This document shows positions 24,053 to 32,321 of a DNA stretch of 64,000 nt, piece after piece (the first letter of the stretch is position 1; each line of letters begins with the position of its first letter). Both the position numbers and the translations under genes were made by a program. Below the pieces are notes generated by a model that ran no database searches, was not told the origin of the DNA, and saw only the letters and a list, made by a program, of their open reading frames with translations. Location of the stretch: contig JAZKGQ010000008.1 in assembly GCA_040385825.1 (NCBI GenBank), forward strand, positions 85,071 to 149,070, read 5' to 3'. Source of the DNA: JANNNF01 sp040385825. Lineage in GTDB: Bacteria > Pseudomonadota > Alphaproteobacteria > Rhodobacterales > Rhodobacteraceae.

Positions 24053-25762
24053 TCAGAACAGGAAATACCGCTGCGCCAGCGGCAGTTCGCGCGCCGGTTC
24101 GCAGGTCAGCAAGATGCCGTCGGCGCGCACCTCGTACGTCTCGGCGTCCACCTCGATGTACGGGGTGGCATTGTTCAGCCGCATGTCGGCCTTGCCGATG
24201 CCCCGCGTGCCCTGCACCGCCAGCGTCGATTTCGCCAGGCCCAGTTTGCCTGCGATGTCATCCTCTTGTGCGGCCTGACTGGTAAAGATCACCGCGTTGC
24301 GTTCCACGCTGCGCCCGTAGGCACCGAACATCGGCCGGGTGAACACCGGTTGCGGCGTGGGGATCGAGGCATTGGGATCGCCCATCTGCGCCACCATGAT
24401 CACGCCGCCGATCAGCACCATCTCGGGCTTGGCCCCGAAGAACGCGGGCGACCACAGCACAAGGTCCGCGCGTTTGCCAACCTCGATGCTGCCGATATGC
24501 TGGCTGATGCCATGCGCGACCGCCGGGTTGATGGTGTATTTCGCGATGTAGCGTTTGACGCGGGCGTTGTCATTGTCGCCTGTCTCTCCCTCCATCCGGC
24601 CACGTTGCTGGCGCATCTTGTGGGCGGTCTGCCAGGTGCGGGTGATCACCTCACCAATCCGGCCCATGGCCTGACTGTCGGAGCTGATGATAGAAAACGC
24701 GCCCAGATCGTGCAGGATGTCTTCCGCCGCAATCGTCTCGCGTCGGATGCGGCTTTCGGCAAAGGCCACATCCTCGGGCACGCGGCGGTCGAGATGGTGG
24801 CAGACCATCAGCATATCAAGGTGTTCTTCGATGGTGTTGACCGTGTAGGGCATGGTCGGGTTGGTCGAGGACGGGATCACATGGCCCTGACTGACCACCT
24901 TGATGATGTCAGGCGCATGGCCGCCCCCCGCCCCTTCGGTGTGAAAGGCGTGGATGGTGCGGCCCCGGATCGCATCCAGCGTGTTTTCGACAAAGCCGCT
25001 TTCATTCAGCGTGTCGGTGTGGATCATCACCTGCACATCCATCGCATCGGCCACCGTCAGGCAGCAGTCGATGGCGGCAGGGGTGGTGCCCCAATCTTCG
25101 TGCAGTTTCATTGCACAGGCCCCGGCACGGACCATTTCCTCCAGCGCCGCAGGCAGGCTGGAATTGCCCTTGGCCGAGATGCCCACGTTGATCGGCAGCG
25201 CGTCGAACGACTGCATCATCCGGCCAATGTGCCACGGCCCCGGCGTGCAGGTGGTGGCCAGCGTGCCATGGGCAGGGCCGGTGCCGCCGCCCAGAATGGT
25301 GGTGATGCCGGAATGCAGGGCATCGTCAATCTGCTGCGGGCAGATGAAATGGATATGCGCGTCAAATCCGCCTGCGGTCAGGATCCGCCCTTCGCCCGCG
25401 ATGATCTCGGTCCCCGGCCCGATGATCACATCGACGCCGGGCTGGGTGTCGGGATTGCCCGCCTTGCCGATGCGGGCGATCCGCCCGTCGCGCAGGCCCA
25501 CGTCGGCCTTGTAGATGCCGGTATGATCCACGATCAGCGCGTTGGTGATCACGGTGTCCATCGACCCTTGCGCGCGGGTGATCTGGCTTTGCCCCATGCC
25601 ATCGCGGATCACCTTGCCGCCCCCGAACTTCACCTCCTCGCCGTAGGTGGTGAAATCGCGTTCCACCTGAATGATCAGGTCGGTGTCGCCCAGACGGACC
25701 CGGTCCCCGGTGGTGGGGCCGAACATGCTGGCATAGGTCGCGCGGGAAATCAGGGAGGGCAT
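24053..25762 (-). CDS. ureC: urease subunit alpha (catalytic)
   Basis: 569 residues, full length. Hydrolyses urea to ammonia and carbamate at a di-nickel centre. Active-site pieces are 'AHIHFICPQQIDD' (His ligands), the carbamylated Lys in 'ACAMKLHEDWGTTP', 'MIHTDTLNESGF', 'HTEGAGGGHAPDII', and the catalytic flap 'VCHHLDRRVPEDVAFAESRIR' style segment (residues ~320-340). Follows a 105-residue gene, 12 bases away, in the order ureD-ureA-orf-ureB-orf-ureC. Confidence 0.97.
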   Translation of the reverse strand: MPSLISRATYASMFGPTTGDRVRLGDTDLIIQVERDFTTYGEEVKFGGGKVIRDGMGQSQITRAQGSMDTVITNALIVDHTGIYKADVGLRDGRIARIGKAGNPDTQPGVDVIIGPGTEIIAGEGRILTAGGFDAHIHFICPQQIDDALHSGITTILGGGTGPAHGTLATTCTPGPWHIGRMMQSFDALPINVGISAKGNSSLPAALEEMVRAGACAMKLHEDWGTTPAAIDCCLTVADAMDVQVMIHTDTLNESGFVENTLDAIRGRTIHAFHTEGAGGGHAPDIIKVVSQGHVIPSSTNPTMPYTVNTIEEHLDMLMVCHHLDRRVPEDVAFAESRIRRETIAAEDILHDLGAFSIISSDSQAMGRIGEVITRTWQTAHKMRQQRGRMEGETGDNDNARVKRYIAKYTINPAVAHGISQHIGSIEVGKRADLVLWSPAFFGAKPEMVLIGGVIMVAQMGDPNASIPTPQPVFTRPMFGAYGRSVERNAVIFTSQAAQEDDIAGKLGLAKSTLAVQGTRGIGKADMRLNNATPYIEVDAETYEVRADGILLTCEPARELPLAQRYFLF

Positions 25763-25774
25763 GGTCGTCTCCGG

Positions 25775-26092
25775 TCAATCAGGGGTGCCCGGACCGCGCC
25801 GGGACAGACGTTTGGCATTGGCGGCGGTGCGCCGGGCGACGGGTTTCAGCGCGGCATCGGCCACCATGGCGGCAGACCCACCGCGCGCCATGGCAGCCGC
25901 GGTGGCCAGCACAACCTCTTGGCTGGCCTCGATCTTTTCGGCCATCATGCGGGTGTTTTCGGCAGGCGTCACCCGCCACATCCCCATCATGCCAAAGCTG
26001 CGCATGGCAATCACCATCTGCGCCTGCCCCAGCATCATGCTGGTCTTCATGGTCAGCCGGATCGCCTCGGCCGGGGTCATCACTTTGAACAT
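25775..26092 (-). CDS. conserved small protein between ureB and ureC (phasin-like helices)
   Basis: 105 residues starting at the ATG at 26092 (MFKVMTPAEAIRLTMKT), with GGAG seven bases upstream. Met-rich amphipathic helices (MKTSMMLGQAQMVIAMRSFG) are followed by a basic, Arg-rich tail ending GPGTPD. The overall pattern is like short phasin or antifreeze-type helical proteins, but no motif is decisive. It fills the ureB-ureC gap on the operon strand with 15 bases to ureB, so it is probably co-expressed with urease. Confidence 0.75.
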   Translation of the reverse strand: MFKVMTPAEAIRLTMKTSMMLGQAQMVIAMRSFGMMGMWRVTPAENTRMMAEKIEASQEVVLATAAAMARGGSAAMVADAALKPVARRTAANAKRLSRRGPGTPD

Positions 26093-26107
26093 CGCACACT
26101 CCACGGG

Positions 26108-26413
26108 TTACAGATCGCCCATGACCCTTGCATTGAATCCGTAAACCTTTCGCAACCCCAACAGCGGCACCAGCGACACTTCGCGCGTCTGCCCCGGTTC
26201 AAACCGCACCGCAGTCCCCGCCGCAATGTCAAGCCGTTGGCCCCGCGCGGCGGCCCGGTCGAACGACAGCCCCGGATTGGTTTCGGCGAAATGATAGTGC
26301 GACCCCACCTGCACCGGCCTGTCGCCGGTATTGGCAACCAGCAACACCGTCACCGGCGCGCCGTCGTTCAGCACGATATCGCCCGCCGCCGGAAACACCT
26401 CTCCCGGCGTCAT
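26108..26413 (-). CDS. ureB: urease subunit beta
   Basis: 101 residues, normal for UreB. Starts MTPGEVFPAAGDIVLNDG. Family core 'VANTGDRPVQVGSHYHFAETN' type (residues ~28-48) and 'LRKVYGFNARVMGDL' at the end. Structural subunit of the urease trimer. The ATG at 26413 overlaps the stop of the 53-residue gene upstream (ATGA); the longer open frame before it is that gene read in another phase. Confidence 0.96.
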   Translation of the reverse strand: MTPGEVFPAAGDIVLNDGAPVTVLLVANTGDRPVQVGSHYHFAETNPGLSFDRAAARGQRLDIAAGTAVRFEPGQTREVSLVPLLGLRKVYGFNARVMGDL

Positions 26414-26571
26414 GTGCGGCCCCGGATCTTTGCCAGCACCACCCCGCTGACCAAACCGACCGCCGCGGCGATCACCCAACCATACTGGATGCCATGCGGA
26501 TGCGGGTGAAATCCGTCATTCGCCATGACCGGGGTGGCAAAGCTCAGGCTGGCGGCAAGGATGCGGGTCAT
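26410..26571 (-). CDS. small membrane protein between ureA and ureB
   Basis: 53 residues: MTRILAASLSFATPVMA looks like a signal peptide. It is followed by a short His-rich stretch (NDGFHPHPHGIQYGW) and a membrane helix (VIAAAVGLVSGVVLAKI) with a basic end. GAGAGG lies six bases before the ATG, the stop overlaps ureB (ATGA), and the start lies nine bases after ureA, so it is well embedded in the operon. The HPHPH stretch at residues 22-26 could bind nickel on the periplasmic side; that is inference. I recall small ORFs at this place in related urease operons, without known function. Confidence 0.7.
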   Translation of the reverse strand: MTRILAASLSFATPVMANDGFHPHPHGIQYGWVIAAAVGLVSGVVLAKIRGRT

Positions 26572-26580
26572 TTTGGCCTC

Positions 26581-26883
26581 TCAGCGGATGGGGTGATGGA
26601 CGGTGACAAGTTTGGTGCCATCGGGAAAGGTCGCCTCGACCTGCACCGAATGGATCATCTCGGGGATGCCGGACATGCATTGATCGGCGGTGATCACATG
26701 GGCGCCCGCCTCCATCAGATCCGACACCGACCGGCCATCGCGCGCGCCTTCGACGACGAAATCGGTAATCAGCGCAATGGCTTCGGGGTGGTTCAGCGCG
26801 ACGCCGCGCGCAAGCCTGCCCCGCGCCACCATGGCCGCGACAGAAATCAGCAGCTTGTCTTTTTCACGCGGGGTCAGGTTCAT
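26581..26883 (-). CDS. ureA: urease subunit gamma
   Basis: 100 residues, the usual UreA length. MNLTPREKDKLLISVAAMVA at the start, 'RGVALNHPEAIALITDFV', 'MSGIPEMIHSVQVEATFPDG' type end (residues ~70-89). Structural subunit of the (UreABC)3 enzyme. Separated by nine bases from ureD upstream and nine from the 53-residue gene downstream. Confidence 0.96.
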   Translation of the reverse strand: MNLTPREKDKLLISVAAMVARGRLARGVALNHPEAIALITDFVVEGARDGRSVSDLMEAGAHVITADQCMSGIPEMIHSVQVEATFPDGTKLVTVHHPIR

Positions 26884-26892
26884 CTTCCGTCC

Positions 26893-27708
26893 TCAAATCT
26901 GCCAGACACGGGGCAAACCCGCCTGCCGCAGCGCGGCCAGCAGGCGCGCGATCTGCCGCCGCAGGGGCCAGCCATCGGCGGCCATCATACGCACCGTCAG
27001 TTTGCCGTCAAAGGCCGACGCCCCGGATTCGACCCCCGGTTCGGCCAGCGCGGTACGGGCCGCCGTCAGCGCATCGCCCGCCCCTTCGGCCACCATCACC
27101 AGGGACGCAAAGGCCCGCGCGCCGCCCAGAACCGCGCGGCTCGCCCCCAGGCAATCATCGGTCAGCAGCAGGGGTTCCAGCAGCACCGTGCCGCCCGCCC
27201 GCCGGATTTCGCGCCGGTCGCTGAAATGCAGCCGGCCCACGGTTTCGCCCATGGCGGCGCGGCCCAGAACCACGGCCTCCAGCGCCAGACAGCCGGCCCC
27301 GCGCGCAAGGTCGATCGTGGTGCGCCGGTCCAGCGAGGCCGCATCGAACAGGATGGTTTCCTGCGGCAGCCAGTCGATCCACCCGCCCTGCCCCACAGTC
27401 AGATCCACCGTCACATGCGCCGACCCGGCACCCGCCCTGTAGGCGCGTTCCGCCGTTTGCGTGGTGGCCACCGCCCGCGTGCCATCGCCCAGACACAGCG
27501 CGTAAGACAGCCGGTCGCCGCCGGTCAACCCCCCGGAGGTGTTCAGAAAAACCACCTCCGGCACGTCGCCCACATGCGGCAGGATCGCCTTGGCCGAGCC
27601 TTGCTGGCGCAGCGCACCGATCCGCACCCGGCCCGCGCGCAACGACAGTGACACGACAGCCTCACCATGGCTGCGCTGCATCTGGGGGGGCGGGAAGGCA
27701 ATGGTCAT
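26893..27708 (-). CDS. ureD: urease accessory protein UreD
   Basis: 271 residues from the ATG at 27708, with AAGGAGAG directly upstream. UreD (UreH) is the platform for UreF/UreG in nickel insertion. Family signatures 'VVFLNTSGGLTGGDRLSYAL' (residues ~52-71) and 'WLPQETILFDAASLDRRT' are present. First gene of the urease operon; 355 bases separate it from the divergent dadA-like gene, so promoters for both directions lie there. Confidence 0.95.
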   Translation of the reverse strand: MTIAFPPPQMQRSHGEAVVSLSLRAGRVRIGALRQQGSAKAILPHVGDVPEVVFLNTSGGLTGGDRLSYALCLGDGTRAVATTQTAERAYRAGAGSAHVTVDLTVGQGGWIDWLPQETILFDAASLDRRTTIDLARGAGCLALEAVVLGRAAMGETVGRLHFSDRREIRRAGGTVLLEPLLLTDDCLGASRAVLGGARAFASLVMVAEGAGDALTAARTALAEPGVESGASAFDGKLTVRMMAADGWPLRRQIARLLAALRQAGLPRVWQI

Positions 27709-28063
27709 GGCTCTCTCCTTGGTCCTACGGTCGCGGGACGCGGCCCGGTTCTCAATGGGGATAAGGGGGTGGGGTGGCCTGCCGCGCAGGATGGCCAGGA
27801 GTTTGCACAAATATCAAGCTGCTGGCCCGAAATTTACGCAGACAGCGCAGCGCCACCCACCAGCAGACCCCGAGTCGGGGTGGCATGGCTTAAACTTGCG
27901 TCCAATCTTTGATCTTTCGCAGGTTCTTCGATGAAATTACGGATGGACCGAAGATAATCCCGCAATTCGCCAAAGCTTGCGGCAACTATGCCAAGTCTTG
28001 CCCCGGCGATGCCCTATGATGTGGCCAAAGCCGCGGGTCGGCAAGGGAATGGGGGTTCGGTGC
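27709..28063. other. intergenic region between ureD and dadA
   Basis: 355 bases with no convincing gene. It must hold the urease promoter and the dadA promoter. One feature stands out: a 15-base palindrome ACCCCGAGTCGGGGT at 27867-27881. No clear NtrC, sigma-54 or Lrp site was seen by eye. Confidence 0.5.
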
Positions 28064-29317
28064 ATGAAAATCGTGGTGCTTGGTGCGGGCGTGATCGGCG
28101 TGACTTCGGCCTGGTACCTGGCACAGGCCGGGCATGAGGTGACGGTGATCGACCGCCAACCCGGCCCGTCGCTGGAAACCAGCTTTGCCAATGCGGGCGA
28201 GATCAGCCCCGGCTATGCCTCGCCCTGGGCGGCGCCGGGCATTCCGCAAAAGGCGATCAAGTGGCTGTTCATGAAACACGCGCCGCTGATCATTCAGCCC
28301 GCCCCGGATTTCGCCAAAATCTCCTGGGTCGCCCGGATGTTGCTGAACTGCAACGCGGCGGCTTACGTCCGCAACAAAAGCCGGATGGTGCGGCTGGCCG
28401 AATACAGCCGCGATTGCCTGATGGAATTGCGCGCCAGCACCGGCATCACCTATGACGAACGGATGCAGGGCACCTTGCAGCTGTTCCGCACGCAAAAGCA
28501 GGTGGATGGCGCGGCCAAGGATATCAAGGTGTTGCAGGCCGATGGCGTGCCGTTCGAGGTGCTGGATGCCGATGGCTGCATTGCCGCAGAACCGGGGCTG
28601 GCGCGCAACCGCGCCAAGATTGCGGGCGGTTTGCGCCTGCCGGGGGACGAAACCGGCGATTGCTTCAAGTTCACCAACAGCCTGTCGGACATGGCGGCAG
28701 CGGCAGGCGTGACCTTCCGCTACGGCGTGCAGATCACCCGGCTGGACCGGACGGGCGACCGGATTACGGCTGTGCAGACCAGCCAAGGCCCGGTCGTGGC
28801 CGATGCCTATGTGCTGTGCATGGGCAGCTTTTCGCCCCTGCTGGCGCGGCCCTTGGGGATCAAACTGCCGGTCTATCCGGTCAAGGGCTATTCCATCACG
28901 GTGCCGATCGTCGATGCCAGCCGCGCCCCGGAATCGACGGTGATGGACGAAACCCACAAAATCGCCATCACCCGTCTGGGCGACCGGATCAGGGTGGGGG
29001 GCATGGCGGAAATTGCGGGCTATGACATGACCCTGCACGCGAAACGCAAGGCGACGCTTGAACATTCGGTCGAAGATCTGTTCGGCGGCGCGGGCGACCA
29101 GAGCCGCGCCAGTTTCTGGTGCGGTTTGCGGCCGATGACCCCGGATGGCACGCCCATTCTGGGCCGCTCGCCCATCGGCAACCTGTTTCTGAACACCGGG
29201 CACGGCACCCTGGGCTGGACCATGGCGGCAGGGTCGGGCCGTGTGCTGGCCGATCTGGTCGGCGGCAAGGTGCCCGAAATCGAGGCCGCCGATCTGGGCT
29301 ATGCGCGCTATCAGTAG
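28064..29317 (+). CDS. dadA: D-amino acid dehydrogenase (DadA-type FAD enzyme)
   Basis: 417 residues from the ATG at 28064 (MKIVVLGAGVIGVTSAWYLA), which begins with the dinucleotide-binding GxGxxG motif. DadA family features are 'SFANAGEISPGYASPWAAPG' (residues ~46-65), 'KGYSITVPI', 'RVGGMAEIAGYD' and 'LRPMTPDGTPILGRS'. Oxidatively deaminates D-amino acids, mainly D-alanine, and passes electrons to the quinone pool. No alanine racemase is next to it. The gene stops one base before the convergent phosphomutase. Confidence 0.9.
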   Translation: MKIVVLGAGVIGVTSAWYLAQAGHEVTVIDRQPGPSLETSFANAGEISPGYASPWAAPGIPQKAIKWLFMKHAPLIIQPAPDFAKISWVARMLLNCNAAAYVRNKSRMVRLAEYSRDCLMELRASTGITYDERMQGTLQLFRTQKQVDGAAKDIKVLQADGVPFEVLDADGCIAAEPGLARNRAKIAGGLRLPGDETGDCFKFTNSLSDMAAAAGVTFRYGVQITRLDRTGDRITAVQTSQGPVVADAYVLCMGSFSPLLARPLGIKLPVYPVKGYSITVPIVDASRAPESTVMDETHKIAITRLGDRIRVGGMAEIAGYDMTLHAKRKATLEHSVEDLFGGAGDQSRASFWCGLRPMTPDGTPILGRSPIGNLFLNTGHGTLGWTMAAGSGRVLADLVGGKVPEIEAADLGYARYQ

Positions 29318-29318
29318 A

Positions 29319-30686
29319 TCAGGCGGGGGTGCCGTCGATCAGCGCGGTCAGATCTGTCACCGCCTTGTCCACGGCGGCGGGCGAGGCGATGGATTCCACG
29401 TTCAGCCGCAACAACGGCTCGGTGTTGGAGGCGCGCAGGTTGAAGCGCCAGTCTGAAAACATCAGGCTCAACCCGTCGGTGTCATCGCGCGAAACCGCCA
29501 GCGGCGCATAGGCCGTCTCGATCCGGGCCACGGTGCCGGCGGTATCGGCGACACGAAAGTTGATCTCGCCGGAGGAGGGAAACGCCGCCCGGCGGTCGGC
29601 CAGCAGATCGCCCAGGGGCTGACCGGTGCGGCCCATCAGTTCCGCCACCAGCAGCCACGGGATCATGCCGGAATCGCAGGCCATGAAATCGCGGAAATAG
29701 TGATGCGCCGACATCTCTCCGCCGTAAACAGCGCCGGTATCGCGCATCACCTGCTTCAGAAAAGCATGGCCGGTGCGCGCCTGAACAGCCCGCCCGCCCA
29801 TTGCGGCCACGATATCACGGGTGTTCAGCACCACGCGGGGGTCGTGGATGATCGTCTCACCGGGTATTTTCGACAGGAACACCTGCGCCAGCAGCCCAAC
29901 AATATATTCCCCCGGAATGAAGGCGCCGGTCGCGTCAAACAGGAAACAGCGGTCGAAATCGCCGTCCCAGGCCACGCCCATATCGGCGCCTGCGGCCAGC
30001 ACCGCCTGCGCTGTCTGCGGCTGATTGTCGGGCAGCAGCGGGTTGGGAATGCCGTTGGGAAAGCGCCCGTCCGGGGTATGGTTGTGGCGGATGAAGGTCA
30101 GCGGCGCGCCCTTGGCCGCCAAGGCCGCCGCAATCGCATCAAAGGTCGGGCCTGCGGCCCCATTGCCCGCGTTGACCAGAATTTTCAACGGGCGCAAGGC
30201 CTTGACGTCGATGAAGGACAGCACCGTTTCCACATAGGCGGCGCGCGCTCCCTCTGCCGCGCGGCGCGTGCCGGGCACGGCGGCGGCGAAATCCTGACGC
30301 TCCGCCAGCGCCTTGATCGCCGACAGGCCGGTCGCGGCATCCAGCGGCGCGGACCCTGCCCGCACCATCTTCATCCCGTTGTAATCCATCGGATTGTGCG
30401 AGGCAGTGACGCAGATCCCGCCATCTGCGTTGAAATGGCTGGTGGCGTGATAAACCTCTTCGGTGCCGCACAGGCCAAGGTCCACCACTTCGGCCCCGGT
30501 CGCCAGCAGGCCTTCGATGGTGGCTTCGGTCAGGCTTTCGGACGAGGCCCGCGGATCATGGCCGATCACCACGCGCTTTGCGCCCAGCACCTGCCCGAAG
30601 GCGCGACCGATGCGGCGGGCGATATCCTCGTTCAGTTCGGCCCCAAGGCGGCCGCGAATATCATAGGCTTTGAAACAGCTTAGCAT
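29319..30686 (-). CDS. phosphomannomutase/phosphoglucomutase
   Basis: 455 residues, typical of bacterial AlgC/ManB proteins. The phosphoserine loop is 'CVTASHNPMDYNGMK' (residues ~92-106), the metal-binding loop 'WDGDFDRCFLFD', the sugar-binding 'GGEMSAHHYFRDF', and the phosphate-binding end 'RASNTEPLLRLNVE'. Interconverts hexose 1- and 6-phosphates for polysaccharide or LPS precursors. AAGGGGG lies before the ATG. It sits 24 bases after the soeC-like gene on the same strand, so it may be read through from the sulfur operon, but its function looks unrelated. Confidence 0.88.
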   Translation of the reverse strand: MLSCFKAYDIRGRLGAELNEDIARRIGRAFGQVLGAKRVVIGHDPRASSESLTEATIEGLLATGAEVVDLGLCGTEEVYHATSHFNADGGICVTASHNPMDYNGMKMVRAGSAPLDAATGLSAIKALAERQDFAAAVPGTRRAAEGARAAYVETVLSFIDVKALRPLKILVNAGNGAAGPTFDAIAAALAAKGAPLTFIRHNHTPDGRFPNGIPNPLLPDNQPQTAQAVLAAGADMGVAWDGDFDRCFLFDATGAFIPGEYIVGLLAQVFLSKIPGETIIHDPRVVLNTRDIVAAMGGRAVQARTGHAFLKQVMRDTGAVYGGEMSAHHYFRDFMACDSGMIPWLLVAELMGRTGQPLGDLLADRRAAFPSSGEINFRVADTAGTVARIETAYAPLAVSRDDTDGLSLMFSDWRFNLRASNTEPLLRLNVESIASPAAVDKAVTDLTALIDGTPA

Positions 30687-30710
30687 GCGGCCCCCTTTTT
30701 CGTCGCGGTA

Positions 30711-31583
30711 TCACGCGCGCGCCCCGTAATACAGGCCGACCACATGTTCCGCCTGGGCAAAAAACAGCCAGCGCACAATAAATGCCCCTGTCAGGTGCAA
30801 AACCACGGCAATTGCACTGGCAACAGGCATCGGCAGCACCCAAAGCACCGGCACCGGCAGCGCCAGAAACAGCAGCGCCAACTGCCGAAGCTTCGCCGCA
30901 TGCCTGCGCCCGACGACATGGATCATCTCTCGCATCAGGTAGTTTTCGCCGGTGTGGGGCAGCTCGAACACCGTCACCGCGCCGATCCGCCCCAAGCCCG
31001 TGGCGCTGCCAATCGTGCTGCCCGCCCGCGCAAACTGACGGTCGCCAAGCCGGAACGCAACGGCAAGCAGGATCAACAACACAACGCAAAGCCCTGTCGC
31101 GGCTGGCTTTTCACCGGCAAGGATACTGGCGCCCGTCAAGGAAAAGGTCAGGAACACGGCAGGGGTTGTCCAATGATGCCAGCGCGGAACGGCCTTGATC
31201 TGGGCATAGATCATCGAGGTACACAGGATTGTGACAAGGCACAGCGCCGCCGCAACCCAGCCGATCCCGCGCGGCAGACCAAGGCCCAGCCAATCCGACA
31301 GCGCCATCGGCGCCAACGCCAGCAGGGTGGCGACCGAGGCCCAGGCCTCGCGGCTGAGCCAGCTTGACCGCCACTGGCTGAAGGCCAGCAGCGCGCGTTG
31401 CGGATTGCCCAGATGCGCGGTCGAGGCCAGCAGGCCCGCGATTGCAAAGCCGTAGCCAAGCCCCCAGGTGCCGAACGCAGTCCAGCCGGAAACCCCGACG
31501 ACCCCGGTGGCAAGCAGCGCCAGAAAGCCGAAGCCAAGGCCGGACAGAACGGTGAAGATGATGACGGAAGGGGCTGGATTCAT
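30711..31583 (-). CDS. soeC: membrane anchor subunit of sulfite-oxidising molybdoenzyme (SoeC/DmsC-like)
   Basis: 290 residues with about eight membrane helices. Typical DmsC start 'PAPSVIIFTVLSGLGFGFLAL' style (residues ~3-23) and 'HLGNPQRALLAFSQWRSSWLSREAW' type segment (residues ~57-81). It anchors the molybdenum and FeS subunits to the inner face of the membrane and exchanges electrons with quinone. The start is directly adjacent to the soeB stop (TGA|ATG). Family alone would also allow DMSO reductase; the taurine/sulfite context and the absence of a Tat signal on the catalytic subunit favour sulfite. Confidence 0.8.
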   Translation of the reverse strand: MNPAPSVIIFTVLSGLGFGFLALLATGVVGVSGWTAFGTWGLGYGFAIAGLLASTAHLGNPQRALLAFSQWRSSWLSREAWASVATLLALAPMALSDWLGLGLPRGIGWVAAALCLVTILCTSMIYAQIKAVPRWHHWTTPAVFLTFSLTGASILAGEKPAATGLCVVLLILLAVAFRLGDRQFARAGSTIGSATGLGRIGAVTVFELPHTGENYLMREMIHVVGRRHAAKLRQLALLFLALPVPVLWVLPMPVASAIAVVLHLTGAFIVRWLFFAQAEHVVGLYYGARA

Positions 31584-32321
31584 TCATATCTTCCCCAGTA
31601 CCCGGTCCAGCCAGCCCGCAAGGCCCGTCGCCTTTATATCCAGCAACGGGGCCAGCAGGCTGGCCTGATCGGGACGGTCTTTCTTGCGCGGGGGCAGATA
31701 TTTGTTGGTGGGCCGGGTGCCCAGTTCCGGCATCAGATCATACCCGCCGCGGGCTGCGGTCAGCTTTGAGACGTTGGACAAAGGGTCGGCAAAATCGCCG
31801 AAATGCCGCGCGCCGGTGGGGCAAGTGCGCACGCAGGCGGGCTCGCGGTCTTCCTCGGGCAGGTTTTCGTTGTAGATGCGGTCGACGCACAGCGTGCATT
31901 TCTTCATCACGCCCGCATCGGCATCCATTTCCCGCGCGCCGTAAGGGCAGGCCCAGGCACACAGGCCACAGCCGATGCAGGCATCTTCGTTCACCAGCAC
32001 GATGCCATCCTCGGCGCGTTTGTAGCTGGCCCCGGTGGGGCAGACCGTGACGCAAGGCGCATCATCGCAATGCAGGCAGGACCGGGGAAAGTTGACGGTT
32101 TGTGAAGGAGTGTCAAGAGGTTGCACGGCATAACTGTGAACCCGGTTGAGGAATGTTCCCGAAGCATCTGCGCCATAAGGGTTTTGATCCGAAAGAGGCG
32201 CTCCGTACCCCTGATCGTTCCAGCCCTTGCAGGCCGTCACGCAGGCATGGCAGCCGACGCAGGTGTCCAGATCGATCACCAGACCCAGCTTTTTCGCGGT
32301 GCTTTCCGGCAACATCGTCAT
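31584..32321 (-). CDS. soeB: iron-sulfur subunit of sulfite-oxidising molybdoenzyme (SoeB/DmsB-like)
   Basis: 245 residues, close to the 241 of SoeB. Four [4Fe-4S] cluster motifs are seen: 'DTCVGCHACVTACKGW', 'SCLHCDDAPCVTVCPTGA', 'EDACIGCGLCAWACPYGA', and 'KKCTLCVDRIYNE' with 'ACVRTCPTGARHFGD'. It moves electrons from the molybdenum subunit to the membrane anchor. The start overlaps the soeA stop by four bases. Confidence 0.88.
   Translation of the reverse strand: MTMLPESTAKKLGLVIDLDTCVGCHACVTACKGWNDQGYGAPLSDQNPYGADASGTFLNRVHSYAVQPLDTPSQTVNFPRSCLHCDDAPCVTVCPTGASYKRAEDGIVLVNEDACIGCGLCAWACPYGAREMDADAGVMKKCTLCVDRIYNENLPEEDREPACVRTCPTGARHFGDFADPLSNVSKLTAARGGYDLMPELGTRPTNKYLPPRKKDRPDQASLLAPLLDIKATGLAGWLDRVLGKI

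Noticed and set aside
24266..26509. 747-codon plus-strand open frame across ureC, the 105-residue gene and ureB
   Set aside because: Antisense to urease genes that are certain; composition of a shadow frame.
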